Assembly: GCA_900541795.1 (NCBI GenBank)
Contig: UQLC01000005.1
Location: 1 to 64,000 of the forward strand
From: an uncultured Collinsella sp.
GTDB lineage: Bacteria; Actinomycetota; Coriobacteriia; Coriobacteriales; Coriobacteriaceae
Direction: 5' to 3'
Length of the DNA: 64,000 nt
In this document: piece by piece, positions 1 to 9,385 of the stretch
Layout of the letters: each line of letters begins with the position of its first letter
Numbering within the stretch: position 1 is the first letter of the stretch
Program-made: the position numbers and the translations under genes
The notes under the pieces: generated by a model
What the model was told of the DNA's origin: nothing
Database searches by the model: none
The model's input: only the letters and a program-made list of their open reading frames with translations

Positions 1-54
1 CCTTTGACAGCCAAAACAGTCCGTATTTCACCGCAACTGATGGGCGGGATGGAG

Positions 55-1272
55 TTAAAGGCCCAGGTAGGTGGTCATGCCTTCGACGGCGAGCTTGGCA
101 CCAGCTACGGCATGGACCACGGTGAGCGGGCCGTTGACCACGTCGCCGGCGGCAAAGACGCCAGGCACGGTGGTCATGCCATGCTCGTCGACCGAAAGCA
201 GGCCGCGATGGTCGGTCTCCAGACCGCCCGTTGTAAGCACGAGCTTGTCCTTGGGCACCTGAGACGCCGCAATCACAACCGTGTCGGCGGACACGCGGTC
301 GAGCTCTTCCTCGTAGCCCACCACATTGTTGTCCTCGTCAAAGACAGCCGTCTCGAACACCGGACCGTTATCATCGATGGCGCAGATCGCCTTGCCGCGC
401 ACAATCTCGGCACCGTCAAGCTCGGTCAACTCCACCTCGTCGTCAATCGCAGAGATATGGCGCGAACGGGCATACACAGTGACCTTGCGGGCACCCGAGC
501 GAAGCGCCGTACGGGCCACATCCATGGCTACGTTGCCGGCACCGATTACGGCCACGTTTTCGCCGATCGCCACGCTCGTGGGGTCAACGAGGTAGTCGAT
601 GCCAAAGAGCACATTGCCGCGCGACTCGCCGGGAATACCCAGCTTTCGAGCTCGCCAGGTGCCGGTACCAACAAAGACCGCATCGTAGCCGTCGCGCAGC
701 AAGTCGTCGATGTGGAGCGCACCGCCGATGGTGGTCGAGGGGCGAACGCGCACGCCGAGCGAGCACATCACGTGGCGGTACTTTTGCACGAGCGAGCGCG
801 GCAGGCGGAACTCGGGGATACCGTACTCCAGCACGCCGCCGATCTCGGGCCGCTGCTCAAAAACGGTGACGGCGCAACCCAGCTGCGCCATCTTAATGGC
901 CACGGTCATACCGGCGGGGCCGGAGCCGACCACAGCGACCTGTTTGCCGCACGACGGCGCGGGTTTCCACTCTTTGCGGTCCAAATACGCCGTGGAGATA
1001 TAGTTCTCGATGCTCGAAAAATGCACGGGCGCGCCCTTGCGGCCCTGGATGCACGCGCCCTCGCACTGGCCCGAATGGTTGCAAACCATGGAGCAGACCG
1101 CACTCAACGGGTTATTCTGGAACAGCAGCTCGCCCGCCTCTTGCAGACGGCGCTGCTTAAAGAGGTCGATAACCTGCGGAATGGGCGTCTGCACCGGACA
1201 GCCCTTTATTTGACAGAACGCCTTTTTGCAGCCCAGACAGCGATTTGCTTCCTCAACGATGTGGATAGGCAC
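55..1272 (-). CDS. GltD-like NAD(P)/FAD oxidoreductase with N-terminal Fe-S domain
   Basis: The predicted product has about 405 aa and belongs to the glutamate synthase small subunit / dihydropyrimidine dehydrogenase N-domain group, which passes electrons between NAD(P)H, FAD and 4Fe-4S clusters. Visible features are Cys12, 15, 20 and 25 (RCLGCKKAFC, then KGCP), a second Cys set (VCSMVCNHSGQCEGAC), an FAD-binding GSGPAG near residue 115, and an NAD(P)-binding GAGNVAMDVA further on. I chose the GTG at 1272 because GAGGGG lies just upstream and family similarity starts there; the frame is open further upstream. No GltB large subunit is nearby, so glutamate synthase activity is not proven. A ferredoxin:NADP-type or sulfide-dehydrogenase-like role is equally possible. 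A terminator after uxaA suggests separate transcription from the uxa operon. Confidence 0.8.
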   Translation of the reverse strand: MPIHIVEEANRCLGCKKAFCQIKGCPVQTPIPQVIDLFKQRRLQEAGELLFQNNPLSAVCSMVCNHSGQCEGACIQGRKGAPVHFSSIENYISTAYLDRKEWKPAPSCGKQVAVVGSGPAGMTVAIKMAQLGCAVTVFEQRPEIGGVLEYGIPEFRLPRSLVQKYRHVMCSLGVRVRPSTTIGGALHIDDLLRDGYDAVFVGTGTWRARKLGIPGESRGNVLFGIDYLVDPTSVAIGENVAVIGAGNVAMDVARTALRSGARKVTVYARSRHISAIDDEVELTELDGAEIVRGKAICAIDDNGPVFETAVFDEDNNVVGYEEELDRVSADTVVIAASQVPKDKLVLTTGGLETDHRGLLSVDEHGMTTVPGVFAAGDVVNGPLTVVHAVAGAKLAVEGMTTYLGL

Positions 1273-1443
1273 GCAATTCCCCTCTATCGACCTGGACGAA
1301 ATCGGCTTCTTAAACCAATTTGCCCGAATTAATAACCATAGATACGTCAACAGTGCGGAAAAGGGCACCGAAAAGCATCTCACAAACGCGCAGTAGCAAC
1401 CCTTCCCTCGCACGGAGCCACTGTGCAGCCCCGTCATCGAGAT

Positions 1444-1477
1444 CAAAAGATTCGCCACCCCTACGAATGGCGAATCT
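1444..1477 (-). terminator. Terminator after uxaA
   Basis: Arms AGATTCGCCA (1448-1457) and TGGCGAATCT (1468-1477) form a 10-bp stem. On the minus strand a short T-run follows it. It begins a few bases after the uxaA stop codon and probably ends the hexuronate operon. Confidence 0.7.
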
Positions 1478-1479
1478 CT

Positions 1480-2964
1480 CTACAGGCAGACGCCGTCTTT
1501 CCAGATACTGATCTCGTGGCAGCCGCGGCGCTCGGCACTCGTTAGCTTACCGCTCGCTGTATCCAGTACCAGCTGATACAGGTCGCGGGCAGCCTCGTCG
1601 AGTGTGCGTTCGCCTGTGGCAATCACGCCGGCGTTAAAGTCCATCCAGTTGGCCTTGTGGTCGCACAGACGCTGATTGGTGAACACCTTGAGGGTGGGCG
1701 CCGGTGCACCAAACGGCGTGCCGCGTCCAGTCGAGAACAGAATCACGTGACAGCCAGCAGCCGTCAACGCCGTGGTGGATACCATGTCGTTGCCCGGGCC
1801 GCACAACATGTTCAGGCCATGCTTGGTGACCTGACCGGCATACGGCAGCACGTCGACGATGGGTGCGGAGCCGCCCTTTTGCACGCAGCCGCAACTCTTG
1901 TCCTCGAGCGTGGTGATGCCACCGTCCTTGTTACCGGGACTCGGGTTCTCGTAGACCACCTCACCATGGCTAATAAAGTAATCCTTAAAACCGTTAAGCA
2001 TGTCAGAGGCAGCGTTAAAGACCTGCTCGTTCTCGCAGCGATCGAGCAGGATGCTCTCCGCGCCAAACATCTCGGGCACTTCGGTGAGCACCGACGTGCC
2101 GCCACGGGCGACGACCATATCGCTCACGCGACCGATCGTGGGGTTGGCGGTAATGCCCGAAAGACCGTCAGAGCCGCCGCACTTAAGACCAATAACCAGC
2201 TCTGAGGCCGGAATGGGCTCACGCTTGGCCTGCTTGGCCAGGTCAGCCAGCTCGGACAGAATCTTGTGGCCCTCGATCTGCTCGTCGGCTACATCCTGGC
2301 AGGTGAGAAAACGAACGCGCTCGTGATCGAAGTCACCGAGCTCGTCGAGCACCTGCTGATGCGTGCAGTTCTCGCAACCGAGCGACAAGAACAGCACGCC
2401 CGCGGCGTTTGCGTGACGCGACAGCGCCACCAGCAGACGACGGGTCTGGGCATGGTCGGCGCCGGTCTGTGAGCAACCGAACGGATGCGGGAAGTAATAG
2501 ACGCCCTCCAACGAGCCCTCGACCAGGTCCTGAGCCTGCTCGCACATGGCACGAGCGACTTCGTTGACGCAACCGACGGTGGGAATGATCCAAAGCTCAT
2601 TGCGCGTGGCGGCACGACCGTCGGCACGGCGGAAGCCCATAAAGGTCTCGGCCTCGACCGGCTCAACGACCGGATGTGTCGGATTGTAGGCGTACTCGAT
2701 CTCACCCGAGAGGTTGGTCTTCACGTTGTGCGTGTGCAGCCACTGGCCGGGCTGAATGTCCTTCGTCACGTGGCCGATGGGAAGACCGTACTTGATGACA
2801 TCCTCACCGGCTGCAATGGCGCGCACGGCCATCTTGTGACCCTGCGGGATATCCTCCGCGGCAACGACCTCGCCCACGCCGGGAACCTCGACGGCAGCAC
2901 CCTTGGCGAGCGGCGACAGCGCAACGATGACGTTGTCGGCCGGATTGATCTGGATAGTGTTCAT
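1480..2964 (-). CDS. uxaA: Altronate dehydratase UxaA
   Basis: The 494-aa product matches the UxaA/GarD hydro-lyase family, which dehydrates D-altronate to 2-keto-3-deoxygluconate using a metal centre. The N-terminal ~90 residues form the small SAF-type domain. After it come the family motifs NELWIIPTVGCVN, FPHPFGCSQTG, CGGSDGLSGITANP and SCGCVQKGG, whose conserved Cys residues are likely metal ligands. The length is normal for the family. It is the last gene of the uxaC-transporter-uxaB-uxaA operon, 78 bp after uxaB. A stem (3007-3015 with 3024-3032) lies in that gap without a T-run, so it more likely affects mRNA processing than termination. KDG kinase and aldolase are not in this window. 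Confidence 0.95.
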   Translation of the reverse strand: MNTIQINPADNVIVALSPLAKGAAVEVPGVGEVVAAEDIPQGHKMAVRAIAAGEDVIKYGLPIGHVTKDIQPGQWLHTHNVKTNLSGEIEYAYNPTHPVVEPVEAETFMGFRRADGRAATRNELWIIPTVGCVNEVARAMCEQAQDLVEGSLEGVYYFPHPFGCSQTGADHAQTRRLLVALSRHANAAGVLFLSLGCENCTHQQVLDELGDFDHERVRFLTCQDVADEQIEGHKILSELADLAKQAKREPIPASELVIGLKCGGSDGLSGITANPTIGRVSDMVVARGGTSVLTEVPEMFGAESILLDRCENEQVFNAASDMLNGFKDYFISHGEVVYENPSPGNKDGGITTLEDKSCGCVQKGGSAPIVDVLPYAGQVTKHGLNMLCGPGNDMVSTTALTAAGCHVILFSTGRGTPFGAPAPTLKVFTNQRLCDHKANWMDFNAGVIATGERTLDEAARDLYQLVLDTASGKLTSAERRGCHEISIWKDGVCL

Positions 2965-3042
2965 TACAAAGAGTCCTAACCCTACAGGTTGAGCAGAAGT
3001 CGAGTGACGCCCGCCAGTTACCCGGCGGGCGTACAGAAGGAT

Positions 3043-4557
3043 TTAGGCCTGAGCGTTCGCGAACGCCTGCTTGACGCCCTCGGAGCGCACGACGGCGAGA
3101 GCGTTGACGACAAACTCCTCCAGGCCGGCGATCTGCGTAAGATCCTCGCCCCACATTTGCTCGTTGGAGAGCACATCGTGCACCAGCTCGGCGTCGTCGG
3201 CGCCGGCGTGGGCAGCGTAGAAGTCGAGCACAAAGGCGTCGTCCTGAGCGGTGTACTCGGTGCCGTCGGAGCGACGCAGGTGCAGGCCGTCGCCCTCGCG
3301 GGACACGAGCTCCTGCGTGTAGAAGGAGATGAGCGTGGCCAGGCTCGTCGCCAGGCACTTGGGCAGGTTGCCGGTCTCGGCAGCGTAGTCCTTGAGCGTA
3401 GGCAGGTCGCGGGCACGCCACTTAGCCGTGGAGTTGAGGCAGATGGAGAGCAGCGCGTGGTCGATAAACGGGTTGTCGAAGCGGTTCTCAACAGCGGCGG
3501 CAAAGGCCTTGCAGTCCTCGACATCCAGGTCGGCGGCAAGCGTCGGAATGACCTCGTCGTAGAGCATAGTGTTCATGAAGCCGCGGACGGTCTCGTCGTG
3601 CATGCAATCGCGCACGATATCAAAGCCGGCAACCCAGGAACCCGGGACAAAGGCGGTGTGGGCGCCGTTGAGGATGCGGACCTTGCGCTTCTTGTACGGG
3701 GTGACGTCGGGGGTCACAAAGACACCCGGCAGACCGGCCTTCACGAAGGGCAGACGCTCCTTGAGCGATTCGTCACCCTGGATGCCCCACATCTGGAAGG
3801 GCTCACGCACGGCCAAGAACGGATCTTCATAGCCCAAGCGCTCGGCCACGGCAGCGGCCTCCTTGGGATCGCGGATGCGACCCGGAACGATGGTGTCGAC
3901 GAGCGTGGTGCAGACGGTGCAGTCGTTGGCCATCCACTGCGAAAACTCGTCCTCCCAGCCCCAGTCGCTCACGTACTGGTTCATGATGCGCAGCAGCTCC
4001 TCGCCGTTATGGTCGATGAGCTCGCAGGCGAGCACGATGACGCCCTGCTTGCCGGCAGCCCAGCGGGCATGGAGCACCTGGGCAAGCTTGGCAGGGAAGC
4101 TCGCGGGGGGCATGTCGTCGGCCTTGCAGGACGGATCGTAGGCGATACCGGCCTCGGTGGTGTTGGAGACGATAATCTCCAGGTCGTCGGAAACGGCGAC
4201 CTCCATCATGGCACGGTAGTCAGCCTCGCGATACGGATTGAGGCAACGGCTGCAGGCGCTGATCACGCGGGAATCGTCAACCGTGTCACCGTTCTCCTTG
4301 CCGCGCACCAGTACGGTGTACAGGCCATCCTGGGCATTGATACCATCGGCGAAATCGAAGGCGCCGCTGATGGGCTGCACCATGACGACCCTGCCGTTCC
4401 AACCGGTGGCCTCGTTGCCCATATCGAAGAAACGATCGACGAAGGCGCGCAGGAAATTGCCCTCGCCAAACTGTAGGACCTTCTCGGGGGCGTCCTTGGG
4501 CAGCACGTAGCCCTCGTAGCCGATCTTCTCGAGCGTCTCGTAGCTGATGTTATTCAT
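3043..4557 (-). CDS. uxaB: Tagaturonate reductase UxaB (altronate oxidoreductase)
   Basis: The 504-aa product belongs to the long-chain mannitol dehydrogenase family and should reduce D-tagaturonate to D-altronate with NADH in the cytoplasm. The N-terminal Rossmann region contains VLQFGEGNFLRAFVDRFFD (about residues 28-46), typical of UxaB/UxuB. The central region holds SNTTEAGIAYDP, and the C-terminal helical domain includes NGAHTAFVPG and the RDLPTL stretch. Position between the GPH transporter and uxaA supports UxaB (galacturonate branch) rather than fructuronate reductase UxuB. No uxuA is present in the window. RBS GAGAGGAAAG lies before the ATG at 4557. Confidence 0.93.
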   Translation of the reverse strand: MNNISYETLEKIGYEGYVLPKDAPEKVLQFGEGNFLRAFVDRFFDMGNEATGWNGRVVMVQPISGAFDFADGINAQDGLYTVLVRGKENGDTVDDSRVISACSRCLNPYREADYRAMMEVAVSDDLEIIVSNTTEAGIAYDPSCKADDMPPASFPAKLAQVLHARWAAGKQGVIVLACELIDHNGEELLRIMNQYVSDWGWEDEFSQWMANDCTVCTTLVDTIVPGRIRDPKEAAAVAERLGYEDPFLAVREPFQMWGIQGDESLKERLPFVKAGLPGVFVTPDVTPYKKRKVRILNGAHTAFVPGSWVAGFDIVRDCMHDETVRGFMNTMLYDEVIPTLAADLDVEDCKAFAAAVENRFDNPFIDHALLSICLNSTAKWRARDLPTLKDYAAETGNLPKCLATSLATLISFYTQELVSREGDGLHLRRSDGTEYTAQDDAFVLDFYAAHAGADDAELVHDVLSNEQMWGEDLTQIAGLEEFVVNALAVVRSEGVKQAFANAQA

Positions 4558-4581
4558 AGAGGCTTTCCTCTCAACTCAAGT

Positions 4582-4606
4582 CCCGGTACGGCATCGCCGC
4601 ACCGGG
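4582..4606 (-). other. Intercistronic hairpin between transporter gene and uxaB
   Basis: Arms CCCGGT and ACCGGG enclose an inner GGC/GCC pair in the 78-bp gap upstream of uxaB. There is no T-run. It may set relative mRNA stability within the operon; this is inference only. Confidence 0.4.
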
Positions 4607-4635
4607 TTGCATTCATGATTTTTCAAGCAGCGGGG

Positions 4636-6141
4636 CTATTTATCGATCGTCTCGATAGTGCTCTCGCCGATCTTGCCGCGCTCCCAGCGACCATTCGACA
4701 GGTCGTTGGAAATGGAATTGAACTTCTTCTCGGTAATGTCGTAGAGAGCGAAGATAATCAAGGCTGCTACCAGAAGGGCGCAGGCGGGATAAATCGTCAG
4801 AGCGCCCTTGATGCCAAGCAGCGTGGCAGCCGTCTGGGGCTTATTTGCCACATATCCGGTAAGGGCAAGGATGCCGCCGGAAATGATCGCGGCAAGGGAT
4901 TGCGCAAGCTTACGAGAAAAGTTGAACGCGGCGTAGGTCGTACCCTCCTTGCGGATTCCCGTGTGCCATTCACCGTAATCGATAACATCGGAAACCAAGT
5001 TCCAGGTGATACCGTTGGGGATGGCAAGCGCGACGTAGCCGATGGTGACGAAGATGATGAACGTCACGGTATTGGTCGGCAGGATGAAGTTGAGGCCGTT
5101 TGCCACGGCACCGACGATAAAGCAGGCAACGCACGTGCGCTTCTTGCCAAAATGCTTGACGAGCGTCGGGATGGCGAGAATGGCGACAACCGACGTTCCG
5201 ATCATGATGCCGTTGACAATGGGCTGCAACGCGATGTTACCCAGGTTGTACTGGCAGAAATACACCATCATGGTGTTGTTGGTATTCATGGCCGAGATGG
5301 TAAACAGCGTAAGCAGGATAACTGCTCCCAGGTTCTTGTTGGTGAAAACGACCTTGAAATACGTGCTGAATGCGCTCGACTTCTTGCCGGCCTTTCCCGC
5401 AGCCTTCTCCTCGGCCTGTCGATCGATACGGATATGCTCGCGCGTTCCCAAAAAGCAGATGGCGAATCCGGCGATGCCACACAGTCCCATGACGACAGCT
5501 GCAATCGTATAGCCGTGCGGATTGCCGTCGAGCGTGTCGCCACCCGCAAAGAACAGGACCAATGGGATGAACGCTACGCCCGTGATGAGCTGTGCGCAGA
5601 GCGAACCGGCCTGGCGCGTTGACGCCATGTGCGCGCGGTCATCGACGTCACGCGTCATTACCGTGGCCAGAGATCCGTATGGCACGTTGGTGAAGCTGTA
5701 TACGACGCCCCAGATCATGTAAGTTATCAGCGCATAGGCGATTTTACCCGCCATGGGAATATCGGGCGCAGTGAAGGTCACCACGGTTAGAACGGCAAGG
5801 ATCACGGCCGAAACCATCATGACCGGACGAAACCGACCGTGCTTGCCAATCTTCTTTCTACCGTCGACGAATGCACCGGCAATCGGGTCCATGAACGCAT
5901 CGAAAATCTTGGTGACGGCGAAAATCAGGCTCACTACGCCTGGCGAAATCAGACAGATGTCAGTGTAGAACTTGGTCAGATATGCTTGACCAAGATCGAA
6001 CATGAATCCGTTGCCCAAATCGCCAAAGCCATAGCAGATTTTCTCACGCCAGCTCAGCTTGATATCCTGCGAGCTCTGCATCGATCTCGAATCCGCCTGA
6101 GCAGACACGATCTGCTCGTTTTTCTGTTGCCCTGTTACCAT
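4636..6141 (-). CDS. GPH-family (glycoside-pentoside-hexuronide) cation symporter
   Basis: The 501-aa multi-pass membrane protein matches the GPH family (MelB/UidB/XynP type), which imports sugars or glycosides with Na+ or H+. Sequence marks include EKICYGFGDLGNGFMFDLGQAYL near residue 30, DAFMDPIAGAFVDGRKKIGKHGRFRP (the loop 2-3 signature) and 11-12 hydrophobic segments. The start at 6141 is preferred over an upstream in-frame ATG because AGGGGAGGG lies 6 nt before it. It sits 50 bp after uxaC and before uxaB, so hexuronates or uronide oligosaccharides are the likely cargo. The substrate cannot be fixed from sequence. Confidence 0.88.
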   Translation of the reverse strand: MVTGQQKNEQIVSAQADSRSMQSSQDIKLSWREKICYGFGDLGNGFMFDLGQAYLTKFYTDICLISPGVVSLIFAVTKIFDAFMDPIAGAFVDGRKKIGKHGRFRPVMMVSAVILAVLTVVTFTAPDIPMAGKIAYALITYMIWGVVYSFTNVPYGSLATVMTRDVDDRAHMASTRQAGSLCAQLITGVAFIPLVLFFAGGDTLDGNPHGYTIAAVVMGLCGIAGFAICFLGTREHIRIDRQAEEKAAGKAGKKSSAFSTYFKVVFTNKNLGAVILLTLFTISAMNTNNTMMVYFCQYNLGNIALQPIVNGIMIGTSVVAILAIPTLVKHFGKKRTCVACFIVGAVANGLNFILPTNTVTFIIFVTIGYVALAIPNGITWNLVSDVIDYGEWHTGIRKEGTTYAAFNFSRKLAQSLAAIISGGILALTGYVANKPQTAATLLGIKGALTIYPACALLVAALIIFALYDITEKKFNSISNDLSNGRWERGKIGESTIETIDK

Positions 6142-6191
6142 ATGGTCCCTCCCCTTTGCAACCGATTTCACCAATCGGAGCACATACAGAT

Positions 6192-7619
6192 CTATGCTTC
6201 GGCGGTGTCCAGATCGAAGCCAAAGTAGCGAACGGAATTGTTGTAGCTGATATCGCGCACGATGGTGCCCAGCAGCTCCATGTCGGCCGGATACTTGCCC
6301 TGCTCAACCCACTCGCCGATCACGCTACACAGCACGCGACGGAAATACTCGTGGCGCGGGTAGGACAAGAAGGAGCGGGAGTCGGTGAGCATGCCGACAA
6401 AGTTGCCCAGGACGCCCTCGTTGGCCAGAGCCGTGAGCTGCTCGCGCATACCGACCTCGTTGTCGTTGAACCACCAGGCGGAACCGTTCTGGATCTTACC
6501 GGCGGTCGGAGCCTCCTGGAAACAGCCCATCACGGTATCGATCATGGTGTTGTCGATGGGGTTCAAGCTGTACAGGATGGTCTTGGGCAAGCCGCAGGTC
6601 TCCTGGATGGAGTTGAGGAAATCGGCGAGCTGGTCGGACGGCGTGTAGTTGGAGATGCAATCGTAGCCGGTATCGGGGCCGAGCTTGGCAAACATGGCGC
6701 GGTTGTTGTCGCGCTTGCAGCCAAAGTGCAGCTGCATGGCCCAGCCCAGACGGACATACTCGCCCGCGACAAACTGCATAAAGGCGGTCTTGTACTTAAG
6801 GACCTCTTCCTCGGTGAGCGGCTCGGCAGCCAGGCCCTTGGCAAAGATGGCCTCAATCTCATCGGCGGTAGCCGGGACATACATAACGTAATCGAGTGCG
6901 TGGTCGGAGGCGCGGCAGCCCAGCTCGTGGGCAACATCGTAGCGCTTGGAGATGGCGGACTTCATGCCCTCAAAGTCGCTGACCTCAACGCCGGCAACCT
7001 CGGAAAGGTGCTTGCAGTAGTCGGCGAACTCCTGGCCGCGCTCGATGCGCAGAGCGGCGTCGGGGCGCATGGCGGGAACGACCTGAACGTCAAAACTGTC
7101 ATCGGCGGCAATCTTCTTGTGCCACTCAAAGCTGTCGGCGGGGTCGTCGGTAGTGCAGATCATGCGGACGTTGGACTGCTTGATCAGGTTGCGGCAGGTA
7201 AAGCTGGCCTCGGCGAGCTTGGCGTTGGCAAGGTCCCAGACCTCCTGGGCAGTCTTGCCGTTGAGGACGCCCTCGTAGCCAAAGTAGCGCTTAAGCTCCA
7301 GGTGGCTCCACTCAAAGACGGGGTTGCCAACGCAGCGACCCAGGGTCTCGGCCCACTTTTGGAACTTCTCGCGAGCAGGGGCATCGCCAGTGATAAAACG
7401 CTCGTCGACGCCGTTGGCGCGCATCAGGCGCCACTTGTAGTGGTCGCCGCCCAGCCAAACCTCGGTGATGTTCTCGAAACGCTTGTCCTCCCAGATCTCC
7501 TTGGGAGAAATGTGGCAATGGTAGTCAACGATGGGCATGCCCTCGGCAAAGTTGTGGAACAGTTCCTCGCCGGTCTTGGTGCTCAGCAGGAAATCCTGAT
7601 CGTCCATGAAGTTTTTCAT
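6192..7619 (-). CDS. uxaC: Glucuronate (uronate) isomerase UxaC
   Basis: The 475-aa product belongs to the uronate isomerase branch of the amidohydrolase superfamily. It converts D-glucuronate to D-fructuronate and D-galacturonate to D-tagaturonate. The N-terminal metal-binding motif is DYHCHISPKEIWED (about residues 31-44). Other marks are TTDDPADSFEWH, the RPD segment in VVPAMRPDAAL and MLTDSRSFLSYPRHEYFRRVLC near the C-terminus. The ATG at 7619 has AAGGGG 7 nt upstream. It is the first gene of the hexuronate operon, directly behind a promoter with two LacI-type operators. Length agrees with the family. Confidence 0.96.
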   Translation of the reverse strand: MKNFMDDQDFLLSTKTGEELFHNFAEGMPIVDYHCHISPKEIWEDKRFENITEVWLGGDHYKWRLMRANGVDERFITGDAPAREKFQKWAETLGRCVGNPVFEWSHLELKRYFGYEGVLNGKTAQEVWDLANAKLAEASFTCRNLIKQSNVRMICTTDDPADSFEWHKKIAADDSFDVQVVPAMRPDAALRIERGQEFADYCKHLSEVAGVEVSDFEGMKSAISKRYDVAHELGCRASDHALDYVMYVPATADEIEAIFAKGLAAEPLTEEEVLKYKTAFMQFVAGEYVRLGWAMQLHFGCKRDNNRAMFAKLGPDTGYDCISNYTPSDQLADFLNSIQETCGLPKTILYSLNPIDNTMIDTVMGCFQEAPTAGKIQNGSAWWFNDNEVGMREQLTALANEGVLGNFVGMLTDSRSFLSYPRHEYFRRVLCSVIGEWVEQGKYPADMELLGTIVRDISYNNSVRYFGFDLDTAEA

Positions 7620-7672
7620 CAAACAACCCCTTTGTTTGCGGAGCGGGCGCACAATACGCTCGTCATCCTCTA

Positions 7673-7725
7673 GGTGAACGTTCACCATCTTAGTGCAAAA
7701 TGCGTTACGAGGTGAACGTTCACCT
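7673..7725 (-). promoter_or_regulatory. uxa promoter with two LacI-type operators
   Basis: Two copies of the 14-bp palindrome GGTGAACGTTCACC lie at 7673-7686 and 7711-7724; the second extends to 16 bp (7710-7725). Their centres are 38 bp apart. Between them, on the minus strand, a -10-like TAAGAT (7687-7692) and a -35-like TTCACC (7711-7716, inside the distal operator) are spaced by 18 bp. The odd centre CG and AACGTT core fit LacI-family sites. The LacI gene at 7904-8983 is the obvious candidate repressor. Confidence 0.85.
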
Positions 7726-7805
7726 AACCATCATGGGGCGAACGGTAGGTTTTGACCGCTTAACGGTTGCCGAGCCATGGACCCTGCGTTGGATCGGCAC
7801 AAAGA

Positions 7806-7841
7806 AAGGCCACTGACGGCAGATTCGCCATCAGCGGCCTT
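7806..7841 (-). terminator. Terminator-like hairpin after the hexuronate LacI gene
   Basis: AAGGCC...GGCCTT arms with near-complete pairing over 15 bp surround a 6-nt loop. A T-rich stretch follows on the minus strand, and another (TTTTT) follows on the plus strand, so it could work in both directions. It separates the LacI gene from the uxa promoter. Confidence 0.6.
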
Positions 7842-7903
7842 CGAAACAATTTTTCGATCCCCAGCCAAAAAGTACGCGGCAAGTAGGGAACTCCCTAAAC
7901 GCA

Positions 7904-8983
7904 TTAGATTCCGGCGAGCTCGCAGTAACGATCGACGTTGCTGGCAAACACCATCTCAACAGCCCCCTTTTGCACAGGCTCCGCCGGCGTCTTTCCCCAC
8001 AGCAGGTAATCGCCTAAGGTCTTGGCGCCACGGTATGCCAGACTCACCGGGTCCTTGTAGACGATGTTGGTAAAGATGCCCCGACGCAAGGCCAGCGCAC
8101 TTTCTGGGAACAGGTCGTTGCCGATCACCATTACTTCGCCGGCCTTGTTAGCCGAGACAAGCGCATCGGCAATCAGCTCAGAGCCCACGGCGAACACGCT
8201 GCAGATCAACTCGGGGGCTTCCGATGACTTTAGACGCTGGTTGAGCTCGTGCTCGAGCTGCTTGACCTGGGCATGAGCACCGGTCAGATCCTCGACCTGC
8301 CAGGGAACATTGTGCTCGCGAAGGTAATTGTGGAAGGCGCGAGCGGTCAAATAGTGCGAGTCGGTATAGGGGTCGCCCGCCAATAAAAGCACGCGGGTAT
8401 CGGTCCCAGAAGCGTGAACCAGGTTGGCCGCCTGCTCGGCCATCAGGCTTCCCGCCGTGGAGTAGTCGGCCAAACTAGCGCCCAGGCGATCGAGGTGAGG
8501 GCGGTCGCCGTCAACGAGCTCAATCGTCACGCCCGCCTCGGCGATCTGCCCCAAAAGCTCAGTCGCACGATCGTCGCCCGGCGTATAGGCGAGCAAGCCA
8601 TCAATCTTCTCGCCCACCTGCAGACGCTCGTCGATTTGCTCAAGTGCATCAGCGTAGCCGCCCACGCCAAATTCAACGCGTTCAACGGTAATGCCCTGGT
8701 CGATGACCTCTTGCTCAAAGCGATTGCAGCCTTCCCATAGGTAACGGAAAAAGTACGCTCCCTCGCGCGATGCGCGGGGCAGGCAAAACACCAGATTGAT
8801 ATCCTTGCGGCGCAGGCTTGAGGCACTTGTGTTGCGGTGATAGCCCATGGCCTCGGCCTTAGCGTTCACCTTGGCGCGCACGGATTCGCTCACGCCGGCC
8901 TTTCCCGTCAGAGCCTTGTGCACGGTATTGATGGAAACGCCAAGCTCGGCGGCTATGTCCTTCATGGTTACACGAGCGCTCAT
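7904..8983 (-). CDS. LacI-family regulator, probable hexuronate repressor
   Basis: The 359-aa product has a LacI-type N-terminal helix-turn-helix (MKDIAAELGVSINTVHKALTG, residues 7-27) and a periplasmic-binding-protein-like effector domain. The recognition helix region reads INTVHKALTGKAGVSESV. This differs from the common VSRVLNG form but keeps the hinge layout. It lies directly upstream of the uxaC promoter on the same strand, with a hairpin terminator between, and two palindromes there suit it. The ATG at 8983 has GGAG upstream. The effector is presumably a hexuronate or pathway intermediate (inference). Confidence 0.87.
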   Translation of the reverse strand: MSARVTMKDIAAELGVSINTVHKALTGKAGVSESVRAKVNAKAEAMGYHRNTSASSLRRKDINLVFCLPRASREGAYFFRYLWEGCNRFEQEVIDQGITVERVEFGVGGYADALEQIDERLQVGEKIDGLLAYTPGDDRATELLGQIAEAGVTIELVDGDRPHLDRLGASLADYSTAGSLMAEQAANLVHASGTDTRVLLLAGDPYTDSHYLTARAFHNYLREHNVPWQVEDLTGAHAQVKQLEHELNQRLKSSEAPELICSVFAVGSELIADALVSANKAGEVMVIGNDLFPESALALRRGIFTNIVYKDPVSLAYRGAKTLGDYLLWGKTPAEPVQKGAVEMVFASNVDRYCELAGI

Positions 8984-9127
8984 GGGATTACTCCGTTATA
9001 GATAAGTTGCCAATTTACAGTTCAGTTAACGATACCCCAAAAATACTCTTCAACTCGCCGCGCTCGCGCCCAAATGCGCAAAGCGCCCCGCGAACGGATG
9101 CTCGCGAGGCGCTTGGATGTCTGGACC

Positions 9128-9328
9128 TTATTTGATACCGCGGCCCAAGTCTTCGGCGATTTTGTCCACGCCCTTAAGTGCGGCGCACGTCTTTTTGTTG
9201 GAGCAATGCCCCGTGCAAACGCCACCCTGAGCGCAGTCGACGCAGGTGCCCTTGCGGTAGATGCGCACGCACACGGCGACAAACGCAATACCGATAACAG
9301 CCAGTACAACAATATCGATAGGTGCCAT
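9128..9328 (-). CDS. FeoB-associated Cys-rich membrane protein
   Basis: The 66-aa protein has one N-terminal transmembrane helix (about residues 5-22: IDIVVLAVIGIAFVAVCVRI). A short basic segment and a Cys-rich tail follow (CVDCAQGGVCTGHCSNKKTC). This is the layout of the small FeoB-associated proteins that sit next to feoB in many Firmicutes and Actinobacteria, comparable in position to FeoC. It lies about 205 bp downstream of feoB on the same strand. A feoB terminator lies between, so it may have its own promoter. The Cys residues could bind iron or an Fe-S cluster; its biochemical role is not settled. Confidence 0.82.
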   Translation of the reverse strand: MAPIDIVVLAVIGIAFVAVCVRIYRKGTCVDCAQGGVCTGHCSNKKTCAALKGVDKIAEDLGRGIK

Positions 9329-9385
9329 AGCAAGCCTCCTCTAGTTAACCATCACTTACTTTACCCCATTCTCCACCTACCAAAT

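Noticed and set aside
1..54. Possible 3' end of a gene at the left edge
   Set aside because: The 54 bases before the oxidoreductase stop codon are too short to assign.
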